Assembly: GCA_902578775.1 (NCBI GenBank)
Contig: CACHEF010000001.1
Span: 171,250-235,249 of the forward strand
Direction of reading: 5' to 3'
Length of the DNA: 64,000 nucleotides
Source: an uncultured Pelagibacteraceae bacterium
Lineage (GTDB): Bacteria > Pseudomonadota > Alphaproteobacteria > Pelagibacterales > Pelagibacteraceae
Under the pieces are notes generated by a model. It was given only the letters and a program-made list of their open reading frames with translations, did not search any database and had not been told where the DNA came from. This document shows, one piece after another, positions 1 through 9,118 of this stretch. The stretch's first letter is position 1; each line of letters opens with the position of its first letter. Made by a program: the position numbers and the translations under genes.

Positions 1-8
1 CATTTAAA

Positions 9-1229
9 ATGACTTCAGAAAATTTCTTTAAATCTAAAAGAGCAATTATAACTTTAATTGCTGCTTGTTTTGTTGTTTTAATTTCTCTTGGAGTGAGACA
101 AGTTTTTGGTTTATTTTTTATAGATTTTAATGAGAGTTTAAAAATTAGTAATACAGCATTTGGTTTTGCTATAGGTATTCAAATGTTAATGTGGGGCATC
201 ACAGGTCCAATTTTTGGAGCTGTTGCAGACCGGTATGGGGGACATATAGCTATAATTTCTGCTTTTATATTTTATACTCTTGGAATTTACTTTTTATATA
301 CTGGTCCAAATACTGGTATATTTTTTCAAATTCATATGGGCCTATTAATAGGAATTGGGCTTGGTGGAACTGCCATAAGTATTCCAATGTCAGTCGTTGG
401 TAAGCATTTTCCTTTATCAACAAGAACTATTGCGATGAGCTTTGTAACAGCGGTTGGATCATTCGGATATTTTCTTTCTCCAATTTTTACAAATTATTCT
501 TTAACGCAATTTGGTTGGAATTATACATTATTTATTTTTATATTATTTTTATTAACAGGTTTAATATCCGCTTATTTTGTTAGATCTCCGTCTAAAACTG
601 AAAGTATAGAACAAATTTCAGATCAAACATTTAAGGAAGCTCTCTCTGAAGCTTTTAAAACAAAAAGTTATATTTTGTTAGTATCTGGTTTTTTTGTTTG
701 CGGATTTCATATTACTTTGGTTGGAACTCATGTACCAAAATATGTTTTAGATAGAGGTCTTGAGGATTGGACCGCAGCTGCAATTCTTTCACTTATTGGT
801 TTATTTAACATTTTTGGATCATTACTAAGTGGATATCTTTCAGCTAAAATGAGCAAAAAAATTATTCTTAGTGGAATTTATTTTTTGAGAGGCATTTCAA
901 TTATTTTTTTTATATTTACTCCTGCTAGCAACTTGAGTGCATTTTTATTTGGAGCTAGTTTTGGTTTCTTATGGTTATCAACCGTTCCAGCCACAAGTGG
1001 AATAGTTGCCCATTTATTTGGAACAAAATATCTTGGTCTTTTATATGGAATCGTATTTTTAAGTCATCAAATTGGCTCTTTTTTTGGTGCATATTTAGGA
1101 GGTTTATTTCATGATCTTTATGGTTCTTATGATTATGCGTGGTATTTAGCAATTGCATTATCAGTTTTTGCAGCAATAATTCATTTACCAATAAAAGAGG
1201 AACCAGTTTTAAGATTAAAAACAGAATAA
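9..1229 (+). CDS. MFS transporter (OFA/monocarboxylate-like), 12 TM
   Basis: 406-aa ORF, hydrophobic throughout, MFS-like motif GAVADRYGG. Confidence 0.8.
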   Translation: MTSENFFKSKRAIITLIAACFVVLISLGVRQVFGLFFIDFNESLKISNTAFGFAIGIQMLMWGITGPIFGAVADRYGGHIAIISAFIFYTLGIYFLYTGPNTGIFFQIHMGLLIGIGLGGTAISIPMSVVGKHFPLSTRTIAMSFVTAVGSFGYFLSPIFTNYSLTQFGWNYTLFIFILFLLTGLISAYFVRSPSKTESIEQISDQTFKEALSEAFKTKSYILLVSGFFVCGFHITLVGTHVPKYVLDRGLEDWTAAAILSLIGLFNIFGSLLSGYLSAKMSKKIILSGIYFLRGISIIFFIFTPASNLSAFLFGASFGFLWLSTVPATSGIVAHLFGTKYLGLLYGIVFLSHQIGSFFGAYLGGLFHDLYGSYDYAWYLAIALSVFAAIIHLPIKEEPVLRLKTE

Positions 1230-1230
1230 T

Positions 1231-2382
1231 TTGAATATATTAAATAAATTAACAGAGATACATCATTCAGGAAAATCCTACATTATTTATAAATCAAAAA
1301 AAGGATTCAATCTTTATACCAATTTTTCAAAAAAAATTATTTTAAATAATAAAAATATTAAAAGTTTTTTAACAAAAAAAAATAAAAAGAAATCAAAAGA
1401 TACTGATCTTTTTATTGGTTTCTTTGGATATGAGTTATTGAATAATCTGATTAATGTTAAAGTCCCAAAACAGAAGAATTTAAATTTTCCCAAGGGTATT
1501 TTCTATAAACCAGAAAAAAAGATTAAACTAAGTAACAAGTTAAATTATGATTTTAAAAATTTAGAATCAGGTAATTTTAAAATAAATATTAATAGAAAAA
1601 ATTATACAAAAATATTCAATAAATTTAAGAAAAAGATAAAAAGTGGTGAGACATACCAAATTAAAATTTGCACTAAATATAAAACGAAGTCGAAAATTAA
1701 TCCGTTAGATTTTTTTTCGAGGTTATCAAATACTAACCTAGCTCCCGAGGCTTTTATGATTAAAGATCATAATTATTCAATAATTAGCTGTTCCCCGGAA
1801 ACTTTAATTACAAAAAAGGGGAGTGATATATCCACAAAACCAATAGCTGGAACTGTAAAAAAAACAAAGCATTTGAATAAAATAAAAGCATTAAATTATT
1901 TTAGAAAAAATTTAAAAGAAACCAAAGAGCACAATATGATTGTTGATATGGAAAGAAATGATTTATCAAGAATTTGTAAAGTGGGCACTGTTAAACTATC
2001 TAAACAAAAAATTGTAGAGGAATATAAAGACCTTTTTCATTATGTTAGCCTTATCAAGGGAAAATTAAAAAAAAATACAAATAATTTAGAAATAATTAAA
2101 GCAATGATGCCAGGTGGTTCAGTTATTGGGTGTCCAAAGATCAATACGCTTAATCTTTTAAATAATCAGGAAAAAGAAAATAGGAATATTTATACAGGTA
2201 GTTTTGGTTACATCAAATTCAATGGTGATATGAGATTCAACATAATTATACGTTCAATTTTAAATTTTAAAAATATATCAGAAATTTCAGTTGCTTCAGG
2301 TGTTGTCGTTGATAGTAATGCCAATCATGAATTTAATGAAAATTTTCTTAAAGCTAAAGCGTTAATAGATTTATTTAAATGA
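1231..2382 (+). CDS. pabB: Aminodeoxychorismate synthase component I / anthranilate synthase component I-like
   Basis: Chorismate-binding motifs (SCSPETLI, KPIAGTVKKT, MIVDMERNDLSRIC, MMPGGSVIGCPK); TTG start; followed by amidotransferase and class IV aminotransferase. Confidence 0.85.
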   Translation: MNILNKLTEIHHSGKSYIIYKSKKGFNLYTNFSKKIILNNKNIKSFLTKKNKKKSKDTDLFIGFFGYELLNNLINVKVPKQKNLNFPKGIFYKPEKKIKLSNKLNYDFKNLESGNFKININRKNYTKIFNKFKKKIKSGETYQIKICTKYKTKSKINPLDFFSRLSNTNLAPEAFMIKDHNYSIISCSPETLITKKGSDISTKPIAGTVKKTKHLNKIKALNYFRKNLKETKEHNMIVDMERNDLSRICKVGTVKLSKQKIVEEYKDLFHYVSLIKGKLKKNTNNLEIIKAMMPGGSVIGCPKINTLNLLNNQEKENRNIYTGSFGYIKFNGDMRFNIIIRSILNFKNISEISVASGVVVDSNANHEFNENFLKAKALIDLFK

Positions 2383-2936
2383 TTTATGTAATTGATCATA
2401 ATGACTCCTTTACTCATAATGTAGTTCATCAATTTGCTTTGTTTGATAAAGTTGAGTACGATAACTATGATAAAATTAGCGAAAATAAAATTAAGCAAGC
2501 ATCTTCAATAATTTTTTCACCCGGTCCAGGTAATCCAAAAAATTATCCAATCACTTCAAAAATTTATAAAAAATATAAAGGTAAAAAGAAAATCATAGGA
2601 ATTTGTTTAGGATTTCAACATATTCTATTTTGTGAAGGTGCAAAAATTGTTGAACAAAAAAAAATTTATCATGGATTTCAATCAAATATAAAAGTAATCA
2701 CTAATAAATCTTTATTCAAAAAAGGAAAAATATTTAAAGTTGGCAGGTACCATTCTTTAAAATTAAAAGAACCTTTCAAATCCAATAATTTTGAGATAAC
2801 TATGAGATGTTTAAATTCAAAAGTTGCAATGGCATTTGAAAATAAAAAGGAAAAAATTTATGGATTTCAATTTCACCCAGAATCTTTTTTAACTATCAAT
2901 GGCAACCTACTTATTAAAAAAATCTTATCAGCTTAA
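2379..2936 (+). CDS. pabA: Glutamine amidotransferase, aminodeoxychorismate/anthranilate synthase component II
   Basis: Class I GATase motifs DHNDSFTHNV, FSPGPGNP, GICLGFQ, GFQFHPES. Confidence 0.88.
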   Translation: MIYVIDHNDSFTHNVVHQFALFDKVEYDNYDKISENKIKQASSIIFSPGPGNPKNYPITSKIYKKYKGKKKIIGICLGFQHILFCEGAKIVEQKKIYHGFQSNIKVITNKSLFKKGKIFKVGRYHSLKLKEPFKSNNFEITMRCLNSKVAMAFENKKEKIYGFQFHPESFLTINGNLLIKKILSA

Positions 2937-3672
2937 AGACTTAAAACAGATAGAATTCCAAGATCTTTGGGGGGATCATGGAATTTTTACAACGATGTGG
3001 ATTTTTGGCAAACCAGCGAAAATTTTATTCTTTGATAATCATTTAAAAAACTTAATTTCATCACTAAAAAAATACCAAATCAAAAAGAAATCTTTAAAGT
3101 CAGATATTCTAAAAATAATAAATAAAAATTTATCCAAAAAAAGGAAATATAATCATCTATTGAGAATTGCTATAAATAAGAAAATTATTTCAATATCTTT
3201 AAGAAAAAGGGTTAAACCGAAATTAAATTTTAATTTGAGGTTAGTAAAATTAAAAAGAGAAAAACCAGAATTTAAAAATTTAAAATACAAAAAGATCTTA
3301 TCTTATTTATCTAAAATGGATAACTCACAATCAGATATTGCATTGGTATCCAATAAGAAATTATTAGAAACTGGAACTTCAAATTTATTATTTATCAAAG
3401 ATCAAAAATTTTTTACACCTAAAAAGGATTATTATGAGGGAAATACTTATAAATTTTTTAAAACAAAAATAAGAAAGATAATTAAAAAAGATATTTTGCT
3501 TAAAGAGATAAAAGATTATGATGAAATATTATTAATAGGTTCTGGGAAAGGCGTTACTTCAGTAAAAACTATAAATGAGCTTAAATGGAAAAGAAAAAAT
3601 CTAATAAAATTTAAGTTGCTATCAAAACAATATGACGCTGTTATAAAAAAATGCAATTCTTATAGATTTTAA
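2899..3672 (+). CDS. pabC: Aminotransferase class IV, putative 4-amino-4-deoxychorismate lyase
   Basis: Position after pabBA; class IV-like N-terminus (GIFTTMWIFGKPAKILFFDNHLKNL) and ETGTSNLLF motif; start codon uncertain (38-nt overlap with pabA). Confidence 0.7.
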   Translation: MATYLLKKSYQLKDLKQIEFQDLWGDHGIFTTMWIFGKPAKILFFDNHLKNLISSLKKYQIKKKSLKSDILKIINKNLSKKRKYNHLLRIAINKKIISISLRKRVKPKLNFNLRLVKLKREKPEFKNLKYKKILSYLSKMDNSQSDIALVSNKKLLETGTSNLLFIKDQKFFTPKKDYYEGNTYKFFKTKIRKIIKKDILLKEIKDYDEILLIGSGKGVTSVKTINELKWKRKNLIKFKLLSKQYDAVIKKCNSYRF

Positions 3673-3675
3673 AAC

Positions 3676-4074
3676 ATGAAAGATCCAAACAATCCTTGTT
3701 TATTTTGTAATGTTAAAAAAAGCGGATGTGCTCATGAAAATGATTTGGCATATGCAAGTTATGATTCATACCCAGTTTCAGAACATCATTGTTTGATTAT
3801 ACCTAAAAGACACATAAAAGATTATTTTGATTTATCTAATGATGAATTGGTTGCCTGTAATGAACTTTTAAAAATTGTAAAAAAAGAAATAACCAATAAA
3901 GATCCGTTAGTTAAAGGATTTAATCTAGGCACAAATATAGGAATCGTATCTGGTCAATCTATTTTACATTGTCATTTTCATCTGATTCCCCGAAGAGAAG
4001 GAGATGTAGATAATCCTCAGGGTGGAGTACGGTCAGTCATTCCAAGCAAACAATATTATAAAAGAAATAATTAG
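3676..4074 (+). CDS. HIT family protein
   Basis: HIT motif HCHFHLIPRR; N-terminal CxxC. Confidence 0.9.
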   Translation: MKDPNNPCLFCNVKKSGCAHENDLAYASYDSYPVSEHHCLIIPKRHIKDYFDLSNDELVACNELLKIVKKEITNKDPLVKGFNLGTNIGIVSGQSILHCHFHLIPRREGDVDNPQGGVRSVIPSKQYYKRNN

Positions 4075-4092
4075 CCTATTATTAAAGACAAA

Positions 4093-4121
4093 TTGACCCT
4101 AGTTTGAGGTTGAACTATAAA
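4093..4121 (+). promoter_or_regulatory. Candidate sigma70-type promoter of aprMBA (TTGACC, 17-nt spacer, TATAAA)
   Basis: TTGACC at 4093-4098 and TATAAA at 4116-4121 with 17-nt spacing, upstream of aprM. Confidence 0.55.
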
Positions 4122-4174
4122 TTCAACTATATATAAAACTTTAATACTAATTCAAAATTTAACGAAAGGCGGAA

Positions 4175-4969
4175 ATGTTAAACAATAATCCATTTTCAAT
4201 TTTATCAGAAACCATTTCTCCATTTGCAATGCAATCTTTTATCATTGCAATGGTTTTGTTAATTGTAATTGGAACTATCATTCAAATGATACATCACAAA
4301 AATTTGACTTATTTTTTTAACAACGCAAAGAAAGCAAAGCTGTCAGCAACAAAAAAATTAGGTGTAGGAGAAAAGGTTTCTGTCATTGCTAAAACAACAG
4401 TTGTTGATATTGGCACAACCTCTGAATTAGGTTTTGGTAAAAGAAGACTTGCCCATGTTCTAGGAATGTATGGCACAATTTTATTTTGGATATCTTCAGC
4501 TATTTTAGTTTTTTGTTACACAGGTGTTGATAAACCAAGTTCTCAAACTTGGTCGGTGATTTGGCATGCAGGAGCAATATTAACATGTTTGGGAGGATAT
4601 TGGTTTTGGTTTTTTCTTAGAGTTGATGTTTCAGCAGAAGCCCATCCTTGGTACAGAATTATTAAAGCCGATTTATTTGTTTTAGCATTGCTTGCATGTT
4701 CAACTTTTGGGTTAGCTTGGTCATATACTCAATTTAATGGCCAAACAAGTTTATCTTATTTGTTTTTAACTCTATTTGTTGCATCTAATTTGATTTTATT
4801 TGGGGGCGTTTATTGGTCTAAATTTGCTCACATGTTTTATAAACCTGGAGCAGCTATTCAAAAAAATTTAGCTGAAGCCGATGGATCTAGGGATAATTTA
4901 CCTCCACCAGCTGATGCCCCGGAACAATTTGGCCTGGGTATAAAAAGAGAAGAGCCAAAACATTATTAA
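4175..4969 (+). CDS. aprM: Adenylylsulfate reductase-associated membrane protein AprM
   Basis: 264-aa multi-TM protein directly upstream of aprBA. Confidence 0.8.
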   Translation: MLNNNPFSILSETISPFAMQSFIIAMVLLIVIGTIIQMIHHKNLTYFFNNAKKAKLSATKKLGVGEKVSVIAKTTVVDIGTTSELGFGKRRLAHVLGMYGTILFWISSAILVFCYTGVDKPSSQTWSVIWHAGAILTCLGGYWFWFFLRVDVSAEAHPWYRIIKADLFVLALLACSTFGLAWSYTQFNGQTSLSYLFLTLFVASNLILFGGVYWSKFAHMFYKPGAAIQKNLAEADGSRDNLPPPADAPEQFGLGIKREEPKHY

Positions 4970-5002
4970 TATGTTAATAGAAAAAGGAAATAAATAAAAA
5001 TT

Positions 5003-5473
5003 ATGTCAACTTTTGTATACATGACAAGATGTGATGGTTGTGGTCATTGCGTGGATATATGTCCTTCAGACATCATGCACATTGATGAAAATATCAGAAG
5101 AGCAAAAAATATTGAACCAAACTTTTGTTGGGAATGTTATTCGTGTGTTAAAGCATGTCCTAATCATGCAATTGATGTAAGAGGGTATGCCGATTTTGCT
5201 CCGATGGGTCACAGCGTTAGAGTAAGAAGAGAAGAAGAAAAAGGAACTATCTCTTGGAAAATTAAATTTAGAAACGGAACAGAAAAAAACTTCGTTTCAC
5301 CTATAACAACAAAACCTTGGGGAAAATTTATTCCTAAACTTGCTGAAGGTGATACTCCTAACCAAGGAGAAATTAATTCACAAAGATTATATAGTGAGCC
5401 AGAAGGATTAAATACCAACAAAGAATTACCATCGGTTCCAAAAGAGTCTTTTAAAAAAGGTGTTTATTATTAA
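5003..5473 (+). CDS. aprB: Adenylylsulfate reductase beta subunit (2x 4Fe-4S)
   Basis: CDGCGHCVDICPSDIM and CWECYSCVKACPNHAIDVRGYADFAPMGHSV motifs. Confidence 0.95.
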   Translation: MSTFVYMTRCDGCGHCVDICPSDIMHIDENIRRAKNIEPNFCWECYSCVKACPNHAIDVRGYADFAPMGHSVRVRREEEKGTISWKIKFRNGTEKNFVSPITTKPWGKFIPKLAEGDTPNQGEINSQRLYSEPEGLNTNKELPSVPKESFKKGVYY

Positions 5474-7332
5474 TGACAAAGCACAAAACACATTATGAGG
5501 AGTGTGATGTATTAGTTGTTGGTGGTGGAATGGCCGGCACAGGAGCAACATTTGAGGCCAGACATTGGGGGAGAGATTTAAAGATTGTTTGTGTTGAAAA
5601 AGCAAATATTGATCGGAGTGGTGCAGTCGCACAAGGTTTGTACGCAATAAATTGTTACATGGGTATGCAGTGGGATGAAAATCAACCTGAGGACCATGTA
5701 AGATATGCCAGAAATGATTTAATGGGAATGGTTAGAGAAGATTTAGGTTATGACATGGCTCGTCATGTAGACTCAACTGTTCACATGTTTGATGAGTGGG
5801 GTCTTCCAATGATGAAAAATGAAAAAACTGGAAGATACTTAAGGGAGGGTAAATGGCAAATCATGATACATGGTGAAAGCTATAAACCAATTGTTGCTGA
5901 GGCAGCAAAAAAATCTGCAGATAAAATTTACAACAGAATAATGATTACTCATTTGTTAATGGACGAGGCTAAAGAAAATAGAATTGGTGGTGCAGTTGGT
6001 TTTAATATGAGAACAGGTGATTTTCATGTGTTTAGAGCTAAGGCAGTTATAGTTTCAGCAGGCGGAGCATCACATATTTTTAAACCGAGAGCTGTTGGTG
6101 AAGGTATGGGAAGAACTTGGTATGCACCGTGGAGTAATGGATCTGCATATGCACTACCTATTGCAGCAGGTGCAAAGATGACTCAAATGGAAAATAGAAT
6201 TGTATTGTGTAGATTTAAAGATGGTTATGGACCTGTTGGAGCATATTTTTTACATTTAAAAACATATACACAAAATGCCAATGGCGAAAATTATGAAAAA
6301 AAATGGTATGATCAAACAAAAGAATTAGTTGGTGAATATATTGATCATCATCCAACTCCTACTTGTTTAAGAAACCACGCATTTATTCAAGAAGTTGCTG
6401 CCGGTGGTGGACCGATCCACATGGTTACTAAAGAGGCTTTTCAAGATCCACATTTAGAAACAGTTGGATGGGAAAACTTTTTAGGGATGACAGTTGGACA
6501 AGCTGTTGTTTGGGCATCACAAAATATTGATCCAAAGTATACCAATCCTGAATTAACAACATCTGAACCTTACGTTATGGGATCACATGCAACATGTTCA
6601 GGAGCATGGGTTAGTGGACCTGAAGATTTGTCTCCACCTGAATACTTCTGGGGTTATAACAGAATGTTAACAATTGATGGACTTTTTGGTGCAGGAGATA
6701 CAGTGGGTGGCAGTGCGCACAAATTTTCATCAGGTTCTTTTACAGAGGGTAGATTAGCAGCAAAAGCAGCAGTAAAATATATTGAAGATAAAAAAGCTGA
6801 AGGAATTAATGTTACAGATAAACAATGTGATAATTTTAAAAAAGCTGTCTACAAGCCTTTAGAAACATATACAGTTGCTCAAAACGAGATAACTGGAGGA
6901 ACAGTTTCACCAAGTTATATTTCTCCAATACAAGGATTACAAAGACTTCAAAAAATTATGGATGAGTACGTTGGGGGAATTACTTCGAATTACATGACTA
7001 ATGGTAATATGCTTAAGAGGGCTCTAGAACTTCTAGAATGGCTACAAGAGGATTTAGAAAATGTAGGAGCAGAGGATTATCATCAATTGATGAGAGCCTG
7101 GGAATTAAAACACAGAACTTTAACCTCTCAATGTGTAACAGAGCACACATTATTTAGAGAAGAAACACGTTGGCCAGGGTATTATTATAGGGGCGATCAT
7201 ATGAAGCTTGATGATGAAAACTGGCATTGCTTAACAGTTTCTAGAAGAGATCCTGAAACAGGTAAATTTAGTATGGAAAAAGTTCCTGTTTACCATATTG
7301 TAGATGAGAACGAAAAGAAAAAAGCTTCTTAA
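5473..7332 (+). CDS. aprA: Adenylylsulfate reductase alpha subunit (FAD)
   Basis: 619-aa flavoprotein with GGGMAGTGA and the conserved AprA stretch SGAVAQGLYAINCYMG; adjacent aprB. Confidence 0.96.
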   Translation: MTKHKTHYEECDVLVVGGGMAGTGATFEARHWGRDLKIVCVEKANIDRSGAVAQGLYAINCYMGMQWDENQPEDHVRYARNDLMGMVREDLGYDMARHVDSTVHMFDEWGLPMMKNEKTGRYLREGKWQIMIHGESYKPIVAEAAKKSADKIYNRIMITHLLMDEAKENRIGGAVGFNMRTGDFHVFRAKAVIVSAGGASHIFKPRAVGEGMGRTWYAPWSNGSAYALPIAAGAKMTQMENRIVLCRFKDGYGPVGAYFLHLKTYTQNANGENYEKKWYDQTKELVGEYIDHHPTPTCLRNHAFIQEVAAGGGPIHMVTKEAFQDPHLETVGWENFLGMTVGQAVVWASQNIDPKYTNPELTTSEPYVMGSHATCSGAWVSGPEDLSPPEYFWGYNRMLTIDGLFGAGDTVGGSAHKFSSGSFTEGRLAAKAAVKYIEDKKAEGINVTDKQCDNFKKAVYKPLETYTVAQNEITGGTVSPSYISPIQGLQRLQKIMDEYVGGITSNYMTNGNMLKRALELLEWLQEDLENVGAEDYHQLMRAWELKHRTLTSQCVTEHTLFREETRWPGYYYRGDHMKLDDENWHCLTVSRRDPETGKFSMEKVPVYHIVDENEKKKAS

Positions 7333-7360
7333 CTCAATCAATTAATAGTATTAAATATTT

Positions 7361-7711
7361 ATGGATTTGTTATCTAAATCAGATGAAGAGATTTTTAAAA
7401 TTGGCAAACCATTTTGGGATAATTTAGTAAAATCTTCAAATCTTAAGGATTATGGTGGATTTACAAAAGATTTTTCTACGCAGATGTTATTTGGAGCCAA
7501 TGAAGTTGAACTTGGTAAACAATGGGCAAACAATAAATTAATTATAAATTTAAAAGAGACTTATGAACCCTTTGGGACACTTAGAAGAGGAGATTATGTT
7601 ACTGTTCTAATAAAACAGACTAACAAAGAAATCCCAGGTGAGTTTTTAGGAAGATTAGTTCTCGGAGTAGAGGATGGTGTAGTTAAAATTTTTGGGGCAA
7701 CCATCTACTAA
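7361..7711 (+). CDS. Hypothetical protein, possibly part of the apr operon
   Basis: 116-aa ORF 28 nt downstream of aprA on the same strand; no family recognised. Confidence 0.7.
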   Translation: MDLLSKSDEEIFKIGKPFWDNLVKSSNLKDYGGFTKDFSTQMLFGANEVELGKQWANNKLIINLKETYEPFGTLRRGDYVTVLIKQTNKEIPGEFLGRLVLGVEDGVVKIFGATIY

Positions 7712-7792
7712 TTTCTAAAACTAAAATTAATTTTTTTTAAAAATCTTAATTAAATAATTGACAAATATCTTTCAGCGTTTAATGATTAATTA

Positions 7793-7918
7793 GTGCCAGA
7801 CATAATTAAAAAATTTCCATCGAAAATAAAACAAAATAAACTAAAATCAGGAATATTTTTGATATTATTTGCCTACTGGGGAATTGTTATTACAGGAACC
7901 CTAATGACTTTTAATTAA
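7793..7918 (+). CDS. Small single-TM protein (41 aa, GTG start), not in ORF track
   Basis: Manual translation MPDIIKKFPSKIKQNKLKSGIFLILFAYWGIVITGTLMTFN*; basic N-terminus plus TM helix; TTGACA at 7758-7763. Confidence 0.5.
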   Translation: MPDIIKKFPSKIKQNKLKSGIFLILFAYWGIVITGTLMTFN

Positions 7919-8970
7919 ATATATTTTTCACTATCGATTAAGTTTTCAATTATTTTTTTTGTATTATATTTTTGTTTCCAATTTGGATAATGCTTTTTAA
8001 ATTTAGATAAATTAGAAATATACCATATATGATCACCAATTCTTGGAATTTTTAATATATTTCTTTTAATAGAAATATTGGCAATATTTTCAACTAAATC
8101 TAAAGCTTCTATAATCGAACAGTTTGAATATCTTCCACCACCCAAATTGTAAACTTCACCCTTAGTTGGTTTTTTAAAATATTCCCAAAAAGCGTTTACT
8201 AAATCAAAACTATGAAGATTATCTCTTACTTGTTTACCTTTATAACCAATTAAGGAATATTTCTTTTTAGCTAAAGAAATTTTAACGAGATAAGATAAAA
8301 ACCCATGAAGTTTTGCTCCGTTATGATTTGGACCAGTAAGACATCCACCTCTAAAACAAACTGTTTTTAGACCAACATTTTTACCATACTCTTGTACAAT
8401 GAGATCTGCATAAGTTTTTGAAACACCAAAAAAACTATGTGTACAATTATCGATAGAAAATTTCTCATTAATACCATTGTAGTATTTATTATTTCTCTTT
8501 AATTCCCATCGAGTTTTAGTTTCAACAAATTTGAGCCTATTTGGATTGTCACCATAAACTTTATTTGTAGACATAAAAATAAATGGTGACTCAGCACAAT
8601 ATTTTTTTGTTAATTCTAATAAATTTAATGTCCCTGTTGCATTTACATTAAAATCTAAAATTGGAAAATTTTTGCCATAATCGTGCGAAGGTTGGGCAGC
8701 ACAATGAATTATCAATGATATATTTTTTTTATATTTTTTATAAACTTTTTCTAATGAATCAAAATTTCTAATATCAAAATTATAATTTTTAAATTTTTTA
8801 TTATTTTTTAAAAGCTCATTTTTAATTTTAATTGTTGATCCCTCATTTCCAAAAAAAAATTTTCTTAAGTTATTATCAATGCCAACTACATCAAAACCTT
8901 TTTTTGAAAAAAAATTTACTGCTTCAGATCCTACTAAACCACAAGAGCCTGAAATTAACACTACTGACAT
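7915..8970 (-). CDS. NAD-dependent epimerase/dehydratase, CDP-paratose (tyvelose) 2-epimerase-like
   Basis: GSCGLVGSEAV nucleotide-binding motif; GIDNNLRKFFFGNEGST resembles tyvelose epimerases; FFGVSKTYAD. Confidence 0.75.
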   Translation of the reverse strand: MSVVLISGSCGLVGSEAVNFFSKKGFDVVGIDNNLRKFFFGNEGSTIKIKNELLKNNKKFKNYNFDIRNFDSLEKVYKKYKKNISLIIHCAAQPSHDYGKNFPILDFNVNATGTLNLLELTKKYCAESPFIFMSTNKVYGDNPNRLKFVETKTRWELKRNNKYYNGINEKFSIDNCTHSFFGVSKTYADLIVQEYGKNVGLKTVCFRGGCLTGPNHNGAKLHGFLSYLVKISLAKKKYSLIGYKGKQVRDNLHSFDLVNAFWEYFKKPTKGEVYNLGGGRYSNCSIIEALDLVENIANISIKRNILKIPRIGDHIWYISNLSKFKKHYPNWKQKYNTKKIIENLIDSEKYI

Positions 8971-9073
8971 AATATTATAATAAAATAATTTATATTCTTA
9001 TTAATATATAAATAGATACTTATATACCTTTATCAATTTCTTTAATATTTTATCAAGAATTTATTTATCTTTA

Positions 9074-9102
9074 TTGACATAGATATATATGAGTAATAAT
9101 TA
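9074..9102 (+). promoter_or_regulatory. Candidate promoter of TauE-family gene (TTGACA, 17 nt, TAATTA)
   Basis: TTGACA 9074-9079 and TAATTA 9097-9102 upstream of the 9119 start. Confidence 0.4.
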
Positions 9103-9118
9103 AAGATAATTATATATT

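Noticed and set aside
4970-5002. Short ATTAA..TTAAT inverted repeat between aprM and aprB
   Set aside because: Five AT-only base pairs, no U-tract; expected by chance.
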